A stretch of DNA of 64,000 nucleotides from Ceratopteris richardii (Eukaryota > Streptophyta > Polypodiopsida > Polypodiales > Pteridaceae): NCBI GenBank assembly GCA_020310875.1, contig CM035439.1, positions 138,686,852 through 138,750,851 on the forward strand, in the 5' to 3' direction. Below are positions 12,318-23,415 of the stretch, in pieces; positions within the stretch are counted from its first letter, which is position 1, and every line of letters starts with the position of its first letter. A program made the translations under genes and the position numbers. The notes below the pieces were generated by a model. It worked only from the letters and a program-made list of their open reading frames with translations, was not told the origin of the DNA and did not search any database.

Positions 12318-13543
12318 CAACAGAGGGGGCACCAGTAGTTCCAAAATCCATATCGGCTACTGAGGAGATTGAGGTATGTCCTCTCTCTCCCACCTTACAT
12401 CATTCACCAATAAGGGAGGACACGGAGATCCCATCTGAACGTAATCATTGGGATATTGAAGAACTGAGCCGACATGAGAGGGCACTAACGGTGTCCCAAC
12501 TTACTATGGAATTTGAAGATCAAATAATCAAGGTCATGAAGGAAGCTCAGATTGAGAGCAAACATTTGGAACAAATATTTAAGCCATTTAATGTATCATA
12601 TGGACTCCTTAAAGAGCAAACCCGGCAATATATAAAGACAATGACAAAAAAGGAGCCTGACAACAACCTCTAGTTTAGCAATAATACTTTCAACTATACT
12701 CAAGAGGAATTCGAAAGGGCTGATCCTATATGGAGGCAAAAACTTTTGGAAAAGAACCCTACACTGCGGGTACAATGGGAAGCATCGCCATATGCACTTC
12801 AGGTGAATCCATCTTTTTGTCCAATACCCTGCAGACGCTCCTGGTCGCAATTTTGGGAAGGACAACGCCATGGTAGCATAAATAATCAATGGCTCAATTA
12901 CCCACTATTACCAAGTTCACCGCATAATTACCTACCAACAGAAGAATACATGGTGAAAACCATGGAATTTTGGATTGCTCGATATGCGACTGTATAGGAT
13001 TTGGCAGTCAAAATAACCAATAAGATTTTCAGCATGCTCCTTACAGTTATTAAAGTCTTCCAACATGACAAATATACATTTTTGAACTTCATCGGAATTA
13101 CACAGGGCTCTGAAGTACTTATTTTTTATCTTTCCACTATCCCAAGCCGATTAACTCTTATAACATTTTATTCATGGCTCATGTTTTTTCCAAGAACGTA
13201 TATGCAGACATTTGAAGAAGCATTTTTTACTGGCTTCTTTGAAATTGATTCAGAAATTTTTGTAAAGATGACTTCAAATCTTAATGCGAGACTGGTGGCT
13301 TATGAAACAAGTTTCTTTGCGGATCACCGACAAGCACCAGAGGATGGAGTGAAGTCAACCCCGTGGAAAGAGTTCATGATATGTCACGCAAATTTGCTTA
13401 ATCAAGGAGAGCAAGCTGCCATACAAACATACTCACGTCGCCACAAAAAGCCTGTCGGGGACGACATAGTACAGGAGGAGGGGAATCAAGCAATAAGAGA
13501 AGAAGAAGAAAATCAAAGACCAAAACTGCTCAATAAAGAATGA
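12318..13543 (+). pseudogene. Gypsy-1 ORF3, second part (conserved C-terminal domain)
   Basis: Continues the ORF3 frame after Cop1. TAG stops at 12671 and 12995 break it, but the frame is otherwise kept to 13541-13543. Clear counterparts of Gypsy-2 ORF3 are NPTLRVQW with RRSWSQF (compare YNPCYVPVL with RRTWPEF) and QTFEEAFFTGF with SEIFV (compare QTFEEMFITGF with SEIFV). Conservation of this domain between two otherwise quite different elements argues for selection on it in the past. No similarity to a named family was recognised; an envelope-like or accessory role is only a guess. Confidence 0.7.
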
Positions 13544-13971
13544 AGAGTATAAAGCAAAAGAACCACCCTCTGCCCAAAGCCCCGTAGGGGCATGCATCAG
13601 GCAACAACGCCAAACACCCAGATCCTGAGGAATGGAATTAAAGAACAATAACAACCATGACATTTCATGGGAAGGAAGGACCAGGGCCAGGAAGTATCCA
13701 TGAAGAAGTGCAAGAAAATACTTGGCAGGTAATAATCCTCTCGCTGATGGCGTGCGTGGCAGCCCGATTGAATGCAACAACCTAGAATTGTGATGTATGG
13801 AATACCAAGGGGAAAGAGAAACAAAGGACATACCTCATATAAGATAACCAATTGTCTAACAGTCATTGTTGCTCCTTCGACCGTTGGGTGCGTGTATTCA
13901 GAAGTCTTAAACTAGCTATAAACGAGATGCAAAAGCTTGTCAAGGGACGACAGAGACAAAGAGGGGGAGAG
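13544..13971 (+). other. Gypsy-1 3' untranslated stretch and polypurine tract
   Basis: No convincing coding frame. It ends in a purine-rich run (about 13953-13971, including GAGGGGGAGAG) directly before a TGTTG sequence, which is the expected arrangement of polypurine tract and LTR start. Confidence 0.5.
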
Positions 13972-14683
13972 TGTTGCAGAGCAAAGAGGCATGAAAGGGG
14001 AGCCCCCAAAATTTTCAAATTAATGGGCATATTTTTTCTTCTTCAAAGTCTTAGGAAATTACCTCAAGCCATGTAAATGCACTAGAGGAGTCCTCTAGAT
14101 GCATAATCCCAAATCATTGTAATATAATTCTTGTAAAATAGTAGAAGAATAGAAATTAGTCAATAAAGTGCCGATCTCTTGTGTGAAATGACCATTTTTA
14201 GGGCACACGTATATAAGTTACTTCATGACTCTTTGTAGACACTTTTTGCCATTGTGAAAAAGGAGGGCTCCTGATTTTCGAATTTGCTTCTTCCTTGCAG
14301 ATTTTCATCTTCTCTTTGATCTTCTATGTGTGTGTGCAATGCTTGGAATGTGTGTGTAGGACTGTTGTCTATCCCTCCCCACTGCTGAGAGAAATCCTCG
14401 ATTTAGTGAAAACTATTGTAAGTGGTATCGCGACAAACACTTTCTGTAGTTAATTGAGTTGGAGAGGTAGGTTAGTCTTTTCTCATGCATGTGAGGTGAA
14501 TAACTTCATTTCCAATCACGTGAGCACAAGTCCTCATACACTTGGTTAGGTCGATTCATCGGATTGACAAATAAGCGTGTGTCAATTCCCCACTATATGC
14601 ACTTGTGTGGCAAATGAGATTTAGTCTCTTTGGCACAAGTCCCTAAGACTTCTGGACTTAGGTACACAGGCTTATATGATGTG
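13972..14683 (+). repeat. Putative Gypsy-1 3' LTR
   Basis: Begins TGTTGCAGAGC after the polypurine tract. It contains a TATA-like motif (TATAAG near 14212) and ends where sequence shared with the tandem units starts. The resulting length, about 710 bp, is close to the 716-718 bp LTRs of Gypsy-2. The partner LTR lies outside the window, so neither border nor TSD can be confirmed. Confidence 0.45.
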
Positions 14684-14760
14684 TTGCATGATTGATTGGT
14701 GTGAACATGATGGTCTATTAATGAGATCTTAATGCAAGAAACCAAGAAAGAGTGTCCCAT

Positions 14761-15198
14761 ATGGGGATGATGAAGTGGTTATATCAATATTGTTATCTTT
14801 GTTCGCAGCTCAAAAGCTTGTCGCAGTGTGGGGTTTTTTCTGGAGAAGATATATCAGTCGATAATGCTCTGGTTGACTTGATCATTAGCTTATGTGGCAG
14901 CTGGTGCATCATATGTAGGATGATCATAAGGAACGGTTATTTTGAGGTAGCTGATTTTGTTGGAAAAAGTGTGGAAGACTTCAAGGATGACAATGAGCCA
15001 TATAGGAGGACAAGTATGGAGACAATTGAGAAAGTTATCATGAACCTTGGTTCTTCTGATATAGATGCTCGGCTTGAAGAATTTCTCATTGGTCAGAAAG
15101 GAAAGTTTTGTGTGCCTCAGGATTGTGGAACACTAAAGTGGAGGCTCAATATCAAGAGTGCAAAGTTGGCATTGACAAAAGTTCTAGAAGGTGACTAA
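14761..15198 (+). CDS. Conserved short open frame, copy 1 (possible captured gene piece)
   Basis: A frame of about 145 codons from ATG 14761 to TAA 15196-15198, kept open in all three units (also 26588-27025 and 39957-40394) with only a few residue changes. No family recognised. It is Cys-rich near the N-terminus and mixed charged later, ending near LKWRLNIKSAKLAL and KVLEGD. A polypyrimidine-rich stretch ending in CAG (about 14790-14808) looks like a 3' splice site, and GTGGAG followed by GTAGGTATGC at about 15317-15331 looks like a 5' splice site. The same frame stays open after the TAA up to that donor. It may therefore be one or more exons of a host gene carried in the repeat (inference). 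Whether any protein is made is unknown. Confidence 0.35.
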   Translation: MGMMKWLYQYCYLCSQLKSLSQCGVFSGEDISVDNALVDLIISLCGSWCIICRMIIRNGYFEVADFVGKSVEDFKDDNEPYRRTSMETIEKVIMNLGSSDIDARLEEFLIGQKGKFCVPQDCGTLKWRLNIKSAKLALTKVLEGD

Positions 15199-15506
15199 GT
15201 AAAAGGGGAAGTCGACCCTTTTCAGTTCCTTCTAGTTGGCTGGAAAAAAGGGACCCCGTGGGAAGGTGAAAAAAGCAAGGATCCGTCGGGCTTCGTTTTG
15301 GTCCCCTCAGTCCTCAGTGGAGGTAGGTATGCAAAGAACAGCAACATTAAGAGGGGAAAAGGGTGGCATTCACCCTTCCCTATCAGGAGGTGTCAGAGGA
15401 GGAATGGCCATCACTCTGCACAAGGGGTCATAAATGGACACGAGCCAAATTTTTGAGACCGCTGTTATCTTTCTGACGGGCAGCTCTTCGGTGCTTGGGT
15501 GGGGGG
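15199..15506 (+). other. Unit 1 stretch between the short frame and Cop2
   Basis: Holds the in-frame extension to the donor-like GTAGGT, then low-information sequence ending in a G-rich run where Cop2 is inserted. Matching sequence occurs at 27026-27153 plus 33574-33762 in unit 2 and at 40395-40737 in unit 3. Confidence 0.6.
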
Positions 15507-16306
15507 TGTTGAAAGTTTTTCAAGCTCAAGAGTGTGGGAACATGCCCCAAATTGAACCTTCCACATCATCCACAATCAAAGGAGGCTGATTTCCACGAGT
15601 TTGAGGCATCCAATTATGCCCATAATGGAAAGAAGTTGATTAGAGAAGCTTTAGCTCACCTCTTGATGTGATTGGACCTCACTTTTGACATGTATATGTT
15701 TTTGATTGGTTAAAGAGGTTAGTAAGTGGTCTTTAAAACCTCTAATGAGTTGTATTATGACTTAGAGTCGTGGAAATACGTGCCCAAGCTGCCCCCTTGC
15801 TTAAGCACACCCCCTACTAGCTGTTCTCTGCATATTTTGCAGAAATTTCACTTTTACACACTCTATCTATCTAGATGTTTTTGGCAGACCCCCCGGTCTT
15901 GTAATTATTGTTTCTCCTTCATCCGGAATCCATTTGCAATGATTTTTGTCTTGTTGGAAAGCTTATAAGTTCTACTTTGTCTGGTATAAGTCTCAAGTTC
16001 AGTGCCTGCACATGTGCAGAGAAATGTCCAGAACAGTGTCTGTCCAGTTAGCTCATACTCTGTGAAGAGATCAAGTTATCTGTTTTGTTGTAGCTGGTTG
16101 AGGCATCATCCAGTATTCAAATGAAGTGATTTTACTTTCATTTGAAAGCTCTTAAAGTCTAGTTTATGCCTGCAAAATTTCATTTTCATTCTCTGCATAT
16201 ACTCAGAGAAACTCAGAAAATACAGAACCTATGTCTGAAAAATTTCAGGATCCTAGGAGGGTTCATTTGCTTTTGTTGTGCACATAGGAGTGTTTATCCT
16301 CCAACA
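15507..16306 (+). repeat. Cop2 5' LTR
   Basis: 800 bp, TG...CA, repeated at 20813-21612. Confidence 0.95.
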
Positions 16307-16307
16307 G

Positions 16308-16319
16308 TGGTATTAGAGC
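16308..16319 (+). promoter_or_regulatory. Cop2 primer binding site, one mismatch
   Basis: TGGTATTAGAGC one base after the LTR. It differs from the usual tRNA-iMet complement TGGTATCAGAGC by a single C-to-T. Confidence 0.8.
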
Positions 16320-16553
16320 TATAAGTGGAGTATCAAAGAGAGAAGAAGGAGCTACTAAAGTGAAGTGAAGACTTCATCAAATTTTGAAGGAAGGAAGCAA
16401 AGAACGGGCACGTCAACAACAAGGGGAAGCAAATACATCATCAAATCAAAGACGAAGCTTCATCAAGAGGAGTAGCTCTATTTTTTGAGGTAAAAGCCAT
16501 CCTTTTCAACTTCATTGCATCAAGGGGGAGGTTCAAAAGAGTTAGGAGGCACC

Positions 16554-17459
16554 ATGGCTGATCTCAATGCTCAGATTGAGAAGCTCGAAAAAGGAAACTA
16601 CCAACCGTGGCGATTTAGAATAAGCAATTTTTTGATGTGGAAAGGTTTGTGGGGACTTGTGAGTGGTGGAGAGCCAAAACCCTACATAGATGAGGTAAAT
16701 CCAACCAATGATCAGAGAAGAGCAGTAAGAGAGTGGGATGAAAGGGACAAAAGGGTCATTTTCATTTTATCTCAGCATATTAGCAACTCTATGGTAGGGC
16801 ATATTCAAGATTTGGATACATCGAAGAAGGTGTGGGAGTGCTTGGAGAGATTGTACTCAACCTCCACAAAAGCTAGAAAAATTCAGCTCAAGAATGAGCT
16901 AAATAATCTTAGGAAAAGCCCCTCTCAAGGTGCTAATGATTACATATTAAAGGTTAAAGAGCTTGCAGATGCACTAGGGTCAATCGGCTGTGCCCTAGAT
17001 GATGACGATCTTGTCGCCCACACCCTAAATGGACTTAGGGATGATGAAAAATGGAGGGCTTTCACAACTTCAGTGTATGTAAGGGACTCTCTTCCTGATT
17101 TTGATCAACTAATCACTCTCATGGTGACAGAGGAGATGAACCTTGGTGGTCATAATGCCAAGGATAGCCAAGGGCAATTGTTGTATGCAGGTAGAGGAAG
17201 AGGAAGACACAACCGAGGTGCTACAAGAGGAAGAGGAAGATATCAAAGCAACCAAGGAGGTCAAGGACAACAAGAAAATGCAGGTCAAAGAGGTGGAAGA
17301 GCCACAAATAGAGGAAGAGGTGCAAGATTTGGTGGAAGAGGACAAGCCACTTCAAATGGATGCTTTGTATGCGGTAAGCCCGGTCATTTTGCAAATGAAT
17401 GCTATCATAGAGCTCAAAGACAAGGGAATCAAAGCAACAACAACAATTATAGAGGGTAA
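16554..17459 (+). CDS. gag: Cop2 gag (UBN2-type) with zinc knuckle
   Basis: Start chosen at ATG 16554 (CACCATGG context), giving MADLNAQIEKLEKGNYQPW, the typical copia gag N-terminus. A helical UBN2-like body (about residues 10-190) is followed by a Gly/Arg-rich basic tract (about 215-270, RGRGR repeats likely to bind RNA) and a canonical CX2CX4HX4C knuckle (CFVCGKPGHFANEC, about 17366-17407). A TAA at 17457-17459 ends it, but the next codons stay open in the same frame into the protease. That fits a CAA-to-TAA change in a former gag-pol frame, or a readthrough stop. The first reading is more likely because the other copia elements here show scattered stops. Confidence 0.85.
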   Translation: MADLNAQIEKLEKGNYQPWRFRISNFLMWKGLWGLVSGGEPKPYIDEVNPTNDQRRAVREWDERDKRVIFILSQHISNSMVGHIQDLDTSKKVWECLERLYSTSTKARKIQLKNELNNLRKSPSQGANDYILKVKELADALGSIGCALDDDDLVAHTLNGLRDDEKWRAFTTSVYVRDSLPDFDQLITLMVTEEMNLGGHNAKDSQGQLLYAGRGRGRHNRGATRGRGRYQSNQGGQGQQENAGQRGGRATNRGRGARFGGRGQATSNGCFVCGKPGHFANECYHRAQRQGNQSNNNNYRG

Positions 17460-19850
17460 GGTAATTATGCAAACACATCATCCAGCCAAGGGAATGATTA
17501 TTTACTTGCCATGAGGTATGGTGAAGATACAACTCAAGCTAGTGAAGATGTATGGTATGTAGACAGTGGATGTAGCAATCATATGTCATGTCGAAAGGAT
17601 CTTTTTAGTAATTTGCAGGTCCCAAAGCATCAAGGGCATGTGGAAACAAGTGATAACTCAGAGCATACCATTCAACATGTGGGAGATATCAGTTTGGAAG
17701 GAAATCAAAGAGCAAAGTGCTTATCAGAGGTATTACATGTCCCTACTATTACCAAAAACTTGATTTCAGTAGGCCAAATGGTAGAAAAGGGCTATCAAGT
17801 TAGGTTCAATGAAAGAGGATGTTTTGTTGAGGATCCAAGGGCAGGTTTCAAGCTCATAGCAAAAGGAAAAAAGCAAGGGAGAATGTTCATAATGGACATA
17901 AATCAGCCACACCATTCAATGTATGTCACATATGGAGACAAGAGGATAGCAGATTTGGATCTATGGCATAAACGAATAGGTCACATCAACCTACAAAAGC
18001 TCAAGGACATGCAAAGGAGGAGCTTGGTAAGAGGCCTACCAAATTTTACATCTAAAATGTTGCATGAAATTTGTATAGCTTGCCAACAAGGAAAACAATC
18101 AAGGCTGCCTTTCAAGAAGAGTACCTATGTAAGTGCAAATGTTTTAGACCTCATTCACACGGATGTTTGGGGTCCAACAAGAGAAGCATCCCTTGCTGGA
18201 AATAGGTATTTTGTAACCTTCATTGATGACTTTTCAAGAAAAGTGTGGTTGTATTGCATTAGAAACAAATCAGATGTGTTCCACTACTTCAAGAAATTCA
18301 AAGCACAGGTGGAGAAGGAATCTGGCAAGTTTATCAAAACTTTGAGATATGATGGAGGGGGAGAGTATTTCTCCCATGAATTTTCTGAATTTTTGCAGGT
18401 CAATGGCATCAAAAGGCAATTTACATGCAGGTATACCCCTCAACAAAATGGGGTAGCAGAGAGAAAGAACAGACACATAGCAGAGGTAGCAAGGTGTATG
18501 CTCAATGAAATGAATATGCCGCATTGTTATTGGGGAGAGGCTACATATACAGCCACATACATCATGAATAGATGTCCTACATCAGGTATACATCATCTAA
18601 CCCCTGAGGAAGCATGGAGTGGAAGAAAACCTTGCATTTCACATCTTAGAATCTTTGGTTGTATATGCTATGTACATGTACCTCAAGAGTTGAGGTCAAA
18701 GTTAGATGCCAAATCTGAAAGGTGTATTTTTTTTAGATATTCTATGGAACAAAAGGGGTATAAATGCTATAATCCCATCACCAAGGAGCTGAAGGTAAGT
18801 AGGGATGTTGTCTTTGATGAGTTGAAGCCTTGGTATGCATGCACAAGTCCATTGCAGGTTGAAGACATAGGTGAGACAGATTTGAAGAATGATGATAGAG
18901 TTCAAGAAAGCATGGATTTGAGTGGTCCAAGCAACTCATGCAACACAAGGACACCCTCACCATGGAGTGGAAGGCTTAGGGAAAGAGAGACCAGCTCTGA
19001 AGAAAGCAAAGTCAAAGGCAAAGAGAAGATTTCAGTTGAAGAAGGAAGCTATGTGGACGAGAGCATGTTGGAAGATGAAGAGATAGAAGAAGTTCAAACT
19101 CCAGGAGTGGCTAAACAAAGAAAGAAGATGGCAACCACACCAAAAGGAAGTGAAAGAAGGTCTTCAAGAGTAAGATATCCAGTACAAAGGTTAACATATG
19201 ATAATTTCATTGCAAAGCATTATGCATACATGACTCAGGTAATCAAGGACAAAGAACCAACTAGTTATGAAGAAGCTAAGGATTGCAAGGAATGGCAAGA
19301 GGCAATGAAGGAAGAGCTCAAAGCACTTGATGAGAACCATACTTGGAGCTTGGTACCAGCTCAAGAAGGCATGAAGGTGATAGGTAATAAGTGGGTTTAC
19401 AAAATTAAAAGAAATTCAGATGGTTCCATTGCTAGGTACAAAGCAAGGTTGGTGGCGAAAGGCTTCTCCCAAAGCTACGGGATAGATTATGATGAAACTT
19501 TCAGCCCCGTAGCCAAGATGCCAACAATTAGGACTTTGATTGCAGTGGCCACATCAAGGAAATGGAGCTTATATCAGTTGGATGTGAAGAATGCCTTCCT
19601 CAATGGAGAGCTTGAAGAAGTAGTCTACATGAGCCAACCTCAAGGATTTGCTAGTATGAGGTACCCAAATCATGTTTGCAAGCTAAGGAAAGCACTATAT
19701 GGACTAAAGCAAGCCCCAAGGGCCTGGAATCAGAGGTTAGTGGATTATTTATCAAGTTGTGGATACAAAGAAAGTGTTGCTGATCCATCACTTTACATGA
19801 AAAGCAAGGAGACAAGACGGTATATATATGCATCTATGTGGACGATTTGA
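17460..19850 (+). pseudogene. pol: Cop2 pol, first part: protease, integrase, RT to just before YVDD
   Basis: Protease motif WYVDSGCSNHMS (about 17553-17588). Integrase zinc-binding module: WHKRIGHIN and CIACQQGK (about 17964-18100). Integrase core: LIHTDVWGP, YDGGGEYF and QQNGVAERKNR supply the D, D and E residues (about 18150-18470). RT starts near TWSLVPA (about 19342) with NKWVYKIKRN, LDVKNAFLNGE and ALYGLKQAPRAW. The frame is lost at a TATATATA stretch (about 19821-19830) just upstream of the catalytic YVDD, so the protein ends at 19850. The remaining RT lies in another frame from 19838. Confidence 0.9.
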
Positions 19851-20779
19851 TCATCACAGGAAGTGATATTGCAGGTATTAAAGATATCAAATCAAAGCTA
19901 GGAAAGGAGTTCAAGATATCTGATCTTGGAACACTAAAATACTTCTTGGGAATAGAGGTAATCTATGCACACAATGGCATCTTCTTGATTCAAAGAAAAT
20001 ACTTGTTGGATGTGCTATACAGGTTTGGTATGAGTGGTTGTAAGCCACTTTCTCAGCCCATGGAGCCCAATACAAAGTTGGTTGCAGGTCAAGGAGAGGC
20101 TATACAAGATATTACACTATATAGAAGCATAATTGGTTCATTAATTTATGCTACATTCACTAGACCTGATCTTGCATATGTAGTAGGTGTTCTCTCTCAA
20201 ATTTTGCATGCACCTACTCATGATCATCTTATGGCGGCAAGAAAGGTGCTTCGTTACATCAAGCACACCATCAACCAAGGTCTATTTTACTCATATGATG
20301 CTGATCTAAGTGTCAAAGGATATAGTGATGCTGATTGGGCAGGTAGCAAGGATGATCGAAGGAGTACATCGGATTATGTTTTCATGATAGGTACAAAAGT
20401 GATCTCTTGGAGCTCTAAGAAGCAACCCACTGTTGCTCTTTCATCCACAGAGGCTGAGTACAGAGGTTTAGCATTGGCTACATGTGAGCTATTATGGCTT
20501 AAGAAGATACTTAAGGACTTGGAAGTGGAAGTGGAGGAGTTTCCTCTTTATGGAGACAACATTTCAAGCATCTATCTAGCTAACAATCCCATGTTTCATG
20601 CAAGGAGCAAGCACATAGAGGTTCATTACCACTTCGTTAGAGAAAAGGTGATGGCAAAAGAGCTAGATATAAGGTATGTGAACACTAAAATGCAGGTTGC
20701 AGACATGATGACAAAGTTTCTTGAAGGTACAAAGCTTGGAGGATTCAAGGAAGCTATCAACATAAGAGACATAGGCTGA
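19838..20779 (+). pseudogene. pol: Cop2 pol, second part: RT C-terminus and RNase H
   Basis: Begins at the last residues of the YVDDLIITG motif, which is split by the upstream frameshift. It continues through TLKYFLGIEV, SLIYATFTRPDL and RNase H (SDADWAG, STEAEYRGLA, GDNISSIYLANNP, ARSKHIEVHYHFVRE). Stop is at 20777-20779, 33 bp before the 3' LTR. It has no start of its own and needs the upstream frame, so RT is inactive as written. Confidence 0.9.
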
Positions 20780-20804
20780 AGCAACAAAGGAAAAGACTTG
20801 AGCT

Positions 20805-20812
20805 TGAGGGGG
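20805..20812 (+). promoter_or_regulatory. Cop2 polypurine tract
   Basis: TGAGGGGG immediately before the 3' LTR. Confidence 0.75.
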
Positions 20813-21612
20813 TGTTGAAAGTTTTTCAAGCTCAAGAGTGTGGGAACATGCCCCAAATTGAACCTTCCACATCATCCAAAATCAAAGGAGGCTGATTTCC
20901 ACGAGTTTGAGGCATCCAATTATGCCCATAATGGAAAGAAGTTGATTAGAGAAGATTTAGCTCACCTCTTGATGTGATTGGACCTCACTTTTGACATGTA
21001 TATGTTTTTGATTGGTTAAAGAGGTTAGTAAGTGGTCTTTAAAACCTATAATGAGTTGTATTATGACTTAGAGTCGTGGAAATACGTGCCCAAGCTGCCC
21101 CCTTGCTTAAGCACACCCCCTACTAGCTGTTCTCTGCATATTTTGCAGAAATTTCACTTTTACACACTCTATCTATCTAGATGTTTTTGGCAGACCCCCC
21201 AGTTTTGTAATTGTTGTTTCTCCTTCATCCAGAATCCATTTGCAATGAGTTTTGTCTTGTTGGAAAGCTTATAAGTTCTACTTTGTCTGGTATAAGTCTC
21301 AAGTTCAGTGCCTGCACATGTGCAGAGAAATGTCCAGAACAATGTCTGTCCAGTTAGCTCATACTCTGTGAAGAGATCAAGTTATCTGTTTTGTTGCAGC
21401 TGGTTGAGGCATCATCCAGTATCCAAATGGAGTGATTTTACTTTCATTTGAAAGCTCTTAAAGTCTAGTTTATGCCTGCAAAATTTCATTTTCAGTCTCT
21501 GCATATACTCAGAGAAACTCAGAAAATACAGAACCTATGTCTGAAAAATTTCAGGATCCTAGGAGGGTTCATTTGCTTTTGTTGTGCACATAGGAGTGTT
21601 TATCCTCCAACA
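20813..21612 (+). repeat. Cop2 3' LTR
   Basis: 800-bp direct repeat of 15507-16306, ending CCTCCAACA next to a poly-G run. Confidence 0.95.
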
Positions 21613-23291
21613 GGGGGGGGGGGGCTTCACTGAGGGAGTTTTTTCGTGGCTTGGGGGTCCAGCCAACGAGCTCGGTCAGCATGCTATATACCTGTGCATT
21701 TCAAAGATGCAGGCGGCTGGGCGGAAGGGGCTGGAAAAGAAAATAGAGTAGAGGGTGGTGTTATTTGTAAGACGAGACAACTATCGGGTGTTAGAGGAAG
21801 TGGAGAGGGTGCGAAGGGAGGTAGTGAACGGGATGAAGTAGACAAGTTTTTTCCTCATTCTCTCTATGTGTGCAAGATTGAGAGGCCAACGGGCAAGTTG
21901 TATCTGTTGGGGGCTATTAACTCGAAGCTGAAGAAGGAGGGAGGGGCATTTTTCTCTCTATTTGATCAGCGCATGCAGGCGTCAATGAAGAACTAGGTCA
22001 AGAGGGGATTATTGGAGTTTCCTCGAGAGGTTGTTGACAGCAGTAAGAGAGGAAAGGGGGGAATCATGGTGACCTTTTCGAGGAGAAATGCTGAGCACAG
22101 AAGGGGAATACGAGCGAAAGTTCTTCTCATTGCTGGGGGCTCATCCGAGTGTCACATCAGTGGGTGTTAGCAGATGCAAGGACTGTGGAAGGATAGAACA
22201 TTGCTAATGTTACCAAAATTGCTTGACATGGATGACATCGTGGAAACCATCTACTGAGGGCGAAAGGAAGACGAGAAGCAGCAGCCTTCAGTAGAGGACT
22301 CTTAGCTTCTGCTACAAGATATCTTCTGTTCGAGAGGGACGAGGGGGTCAATATGCAAAGGCCTCATAATATGCATGATAAGTTTGTTATGAAATCCTTT
22401 TTATTATGCACTTGACTCATCAAAATTATAATGTGCTGTTGCGGTCATTGGAAAGAAATCGGTCTGAGCATCATCATAGTGAGCTATTCGTCTTTTCTGC
22501 GTACTGTTATCAGATGCGTTAGTTGCATTAGGACGATTGTGGCTGGAATAATCCTGGACTATGTTGAGTTTTTTTCTTCCTTTCTGAGACATCGGTGAGG
22601 TGTTGTTTGTCCATCAAGACTGTGATGTGCTCTTATGCTTTTGTGATGTTGATCTTTTGTCGTAACTCTCTCCCAATTGCTTTGAATAGTACTAAGCAAT
22701 CTGTAACAGGTTTCTTTTCTGTTAAGTTCTTCCTTTGAAAACCATTTAGTGCTGATACTTGAAAAGAGGTGACGATTGTATGTGAGGCTCCCACTCGGTT
22801 ATCCTGCATTTCATAAACTTGGTAGTTACACTTGGGTTAAATCCTATGAAAACTCCATTGGTCTAAAGAAGTGCAACCATTTTGAGTAGCTTCTCTTCGT
22901 AATTTGAAAGGTAGGTAGCTAAGCTATTGAGTATGCACATATCCACTGATTGCTCATAAGAATTGTGTGTTCTTTCCATACTTAATAACATGAAACTGTA
23001 GATGGTTGGCAAGTATACATGCACATTTTAAGGATACTAGCCGCATAAACCGTGTCTGTGATTCCGAAAGGGTTTTCTTGAAGAGAAAATGGCAGAGTTG
23101 ATTTTCCTTCGTATGTGTTAATCAGGCACGGGAAATAAGTGGAACAAGAGCGCATGATTTAGGGGAGGCTTGGGATACATTCAAGTACTATTTGGTGACT
23201 TAAAGCAACGAGTTTGGATCGATTCCGAGGGGTTTGAGCAGAATAAAGGCTTGCAAAATCATATTTTGCTTGGGCATTAGGACTTAACATT
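21613..23291 (+). other. Unit 1 middle part: coding-like remnants
   Basis: Starts with a poly-G run and sequence whose intact form is also seen at 33750-35298 and 57803-59290. Several frames stay open for 60-115 codons (for example 21646-21996) but are split by stops and differ in frame between copies. I see no recognisable domain. It ends at the putative CTTAACA border just before the primer-site-like motif. The unit 2 segment 35299-36390 is missing here. Confidence 0.5.
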
Positions 23292-23309
23292 TGGCGATCT
23301 TAGTGGGGA
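23292..23309 (+). promoter_or_regulatory. Primer-site-like motif, unit 1
   Basis: TGGCGATCTTAGTGGGGA follows CTTAACA by two bases. That spacing and the TGGCG...GGGGA form resemble primer sites of plant Tat-type elements. Copies are at 36555-36572 and 60268-60285. The priming tRNA was not identified. Confidence 0.4.
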
Positions 23310-23415
23310 GTTGGCTTGGCACTCCTCATAGAGTCGTGCCACGAGTACGCTTGGTGCCCCAATTGTGCGGCACAGCCCGTCGGCCCAGATTGAGTGTGAT
23401 AGCTTAGGTAGAAAT

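Larger units (their letters stand above)
1..14683 (+). mobile_element. Gypsy-1: decayed Ty3/gypsy LTR retrotransposon, 5' end outside window
   Basis: Seen: gag, protease, reverse transcriptase, RNase H, part of an integrase zinc-binding region and a 3' ORF lie in order on the + strand, interrupted by many in-frame stops. All parts align by eye with Gypsy-2 (40738-57802), so it is an older member of the same broad family. Reading frame is largely kept (gag in one frame, pol in another), so decay is mainly by nonsense changes. The 5' LTR and leader are missing because the window begins just upstream of the N-terminal frame. The 3' border is inferred from where sequence shared with tandem units 2 and 3 begins (about 14684). 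The integrase core, second protease and ORF2 of Gypsy-2 are absent. Cop1 is nested at 8110-12312. Confidence 0.85.
15507..21612 (+). mobile_element. Cop2: complete Ty1/copia element, 6106 bp
   Basis: Two 800-bp LTRs (TGTTGAAAG to CCTCCAACA), a tRNA-iMet-like primer site, gag, pol and a polypurine tract are all present. The LTRs differ at roughly a dozen positions by eye (about 1.5%), so the insertion is fairly recent. It lies in a run of G; five G flank each side, so the TSD is probably GGGGG but its limits cannot be fixed. Pol is broken by one stop after gag and one frameshift in RT. Confidence 0.95.

Noticed and set aside
17109-17532. Glu- and Ser-rich open frames overlapping Cop2 gag
   Set aside because: Other-frame and antisense reading of the Gly/Arg-rich tract of gag.
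15726-21274. Open frames of 80 codons starting at 15726 and 21032
   Set aside because: They are the same stretch in the two Cop2 LTRs; no domain, no start context, explained by LTR duplication.
15502-21617. Firm GGGGG target duplication for Cop2
   Set aside because: The insertion is in a poly-G run, so five matching G would occur by chance; only the LTR borders are certain.
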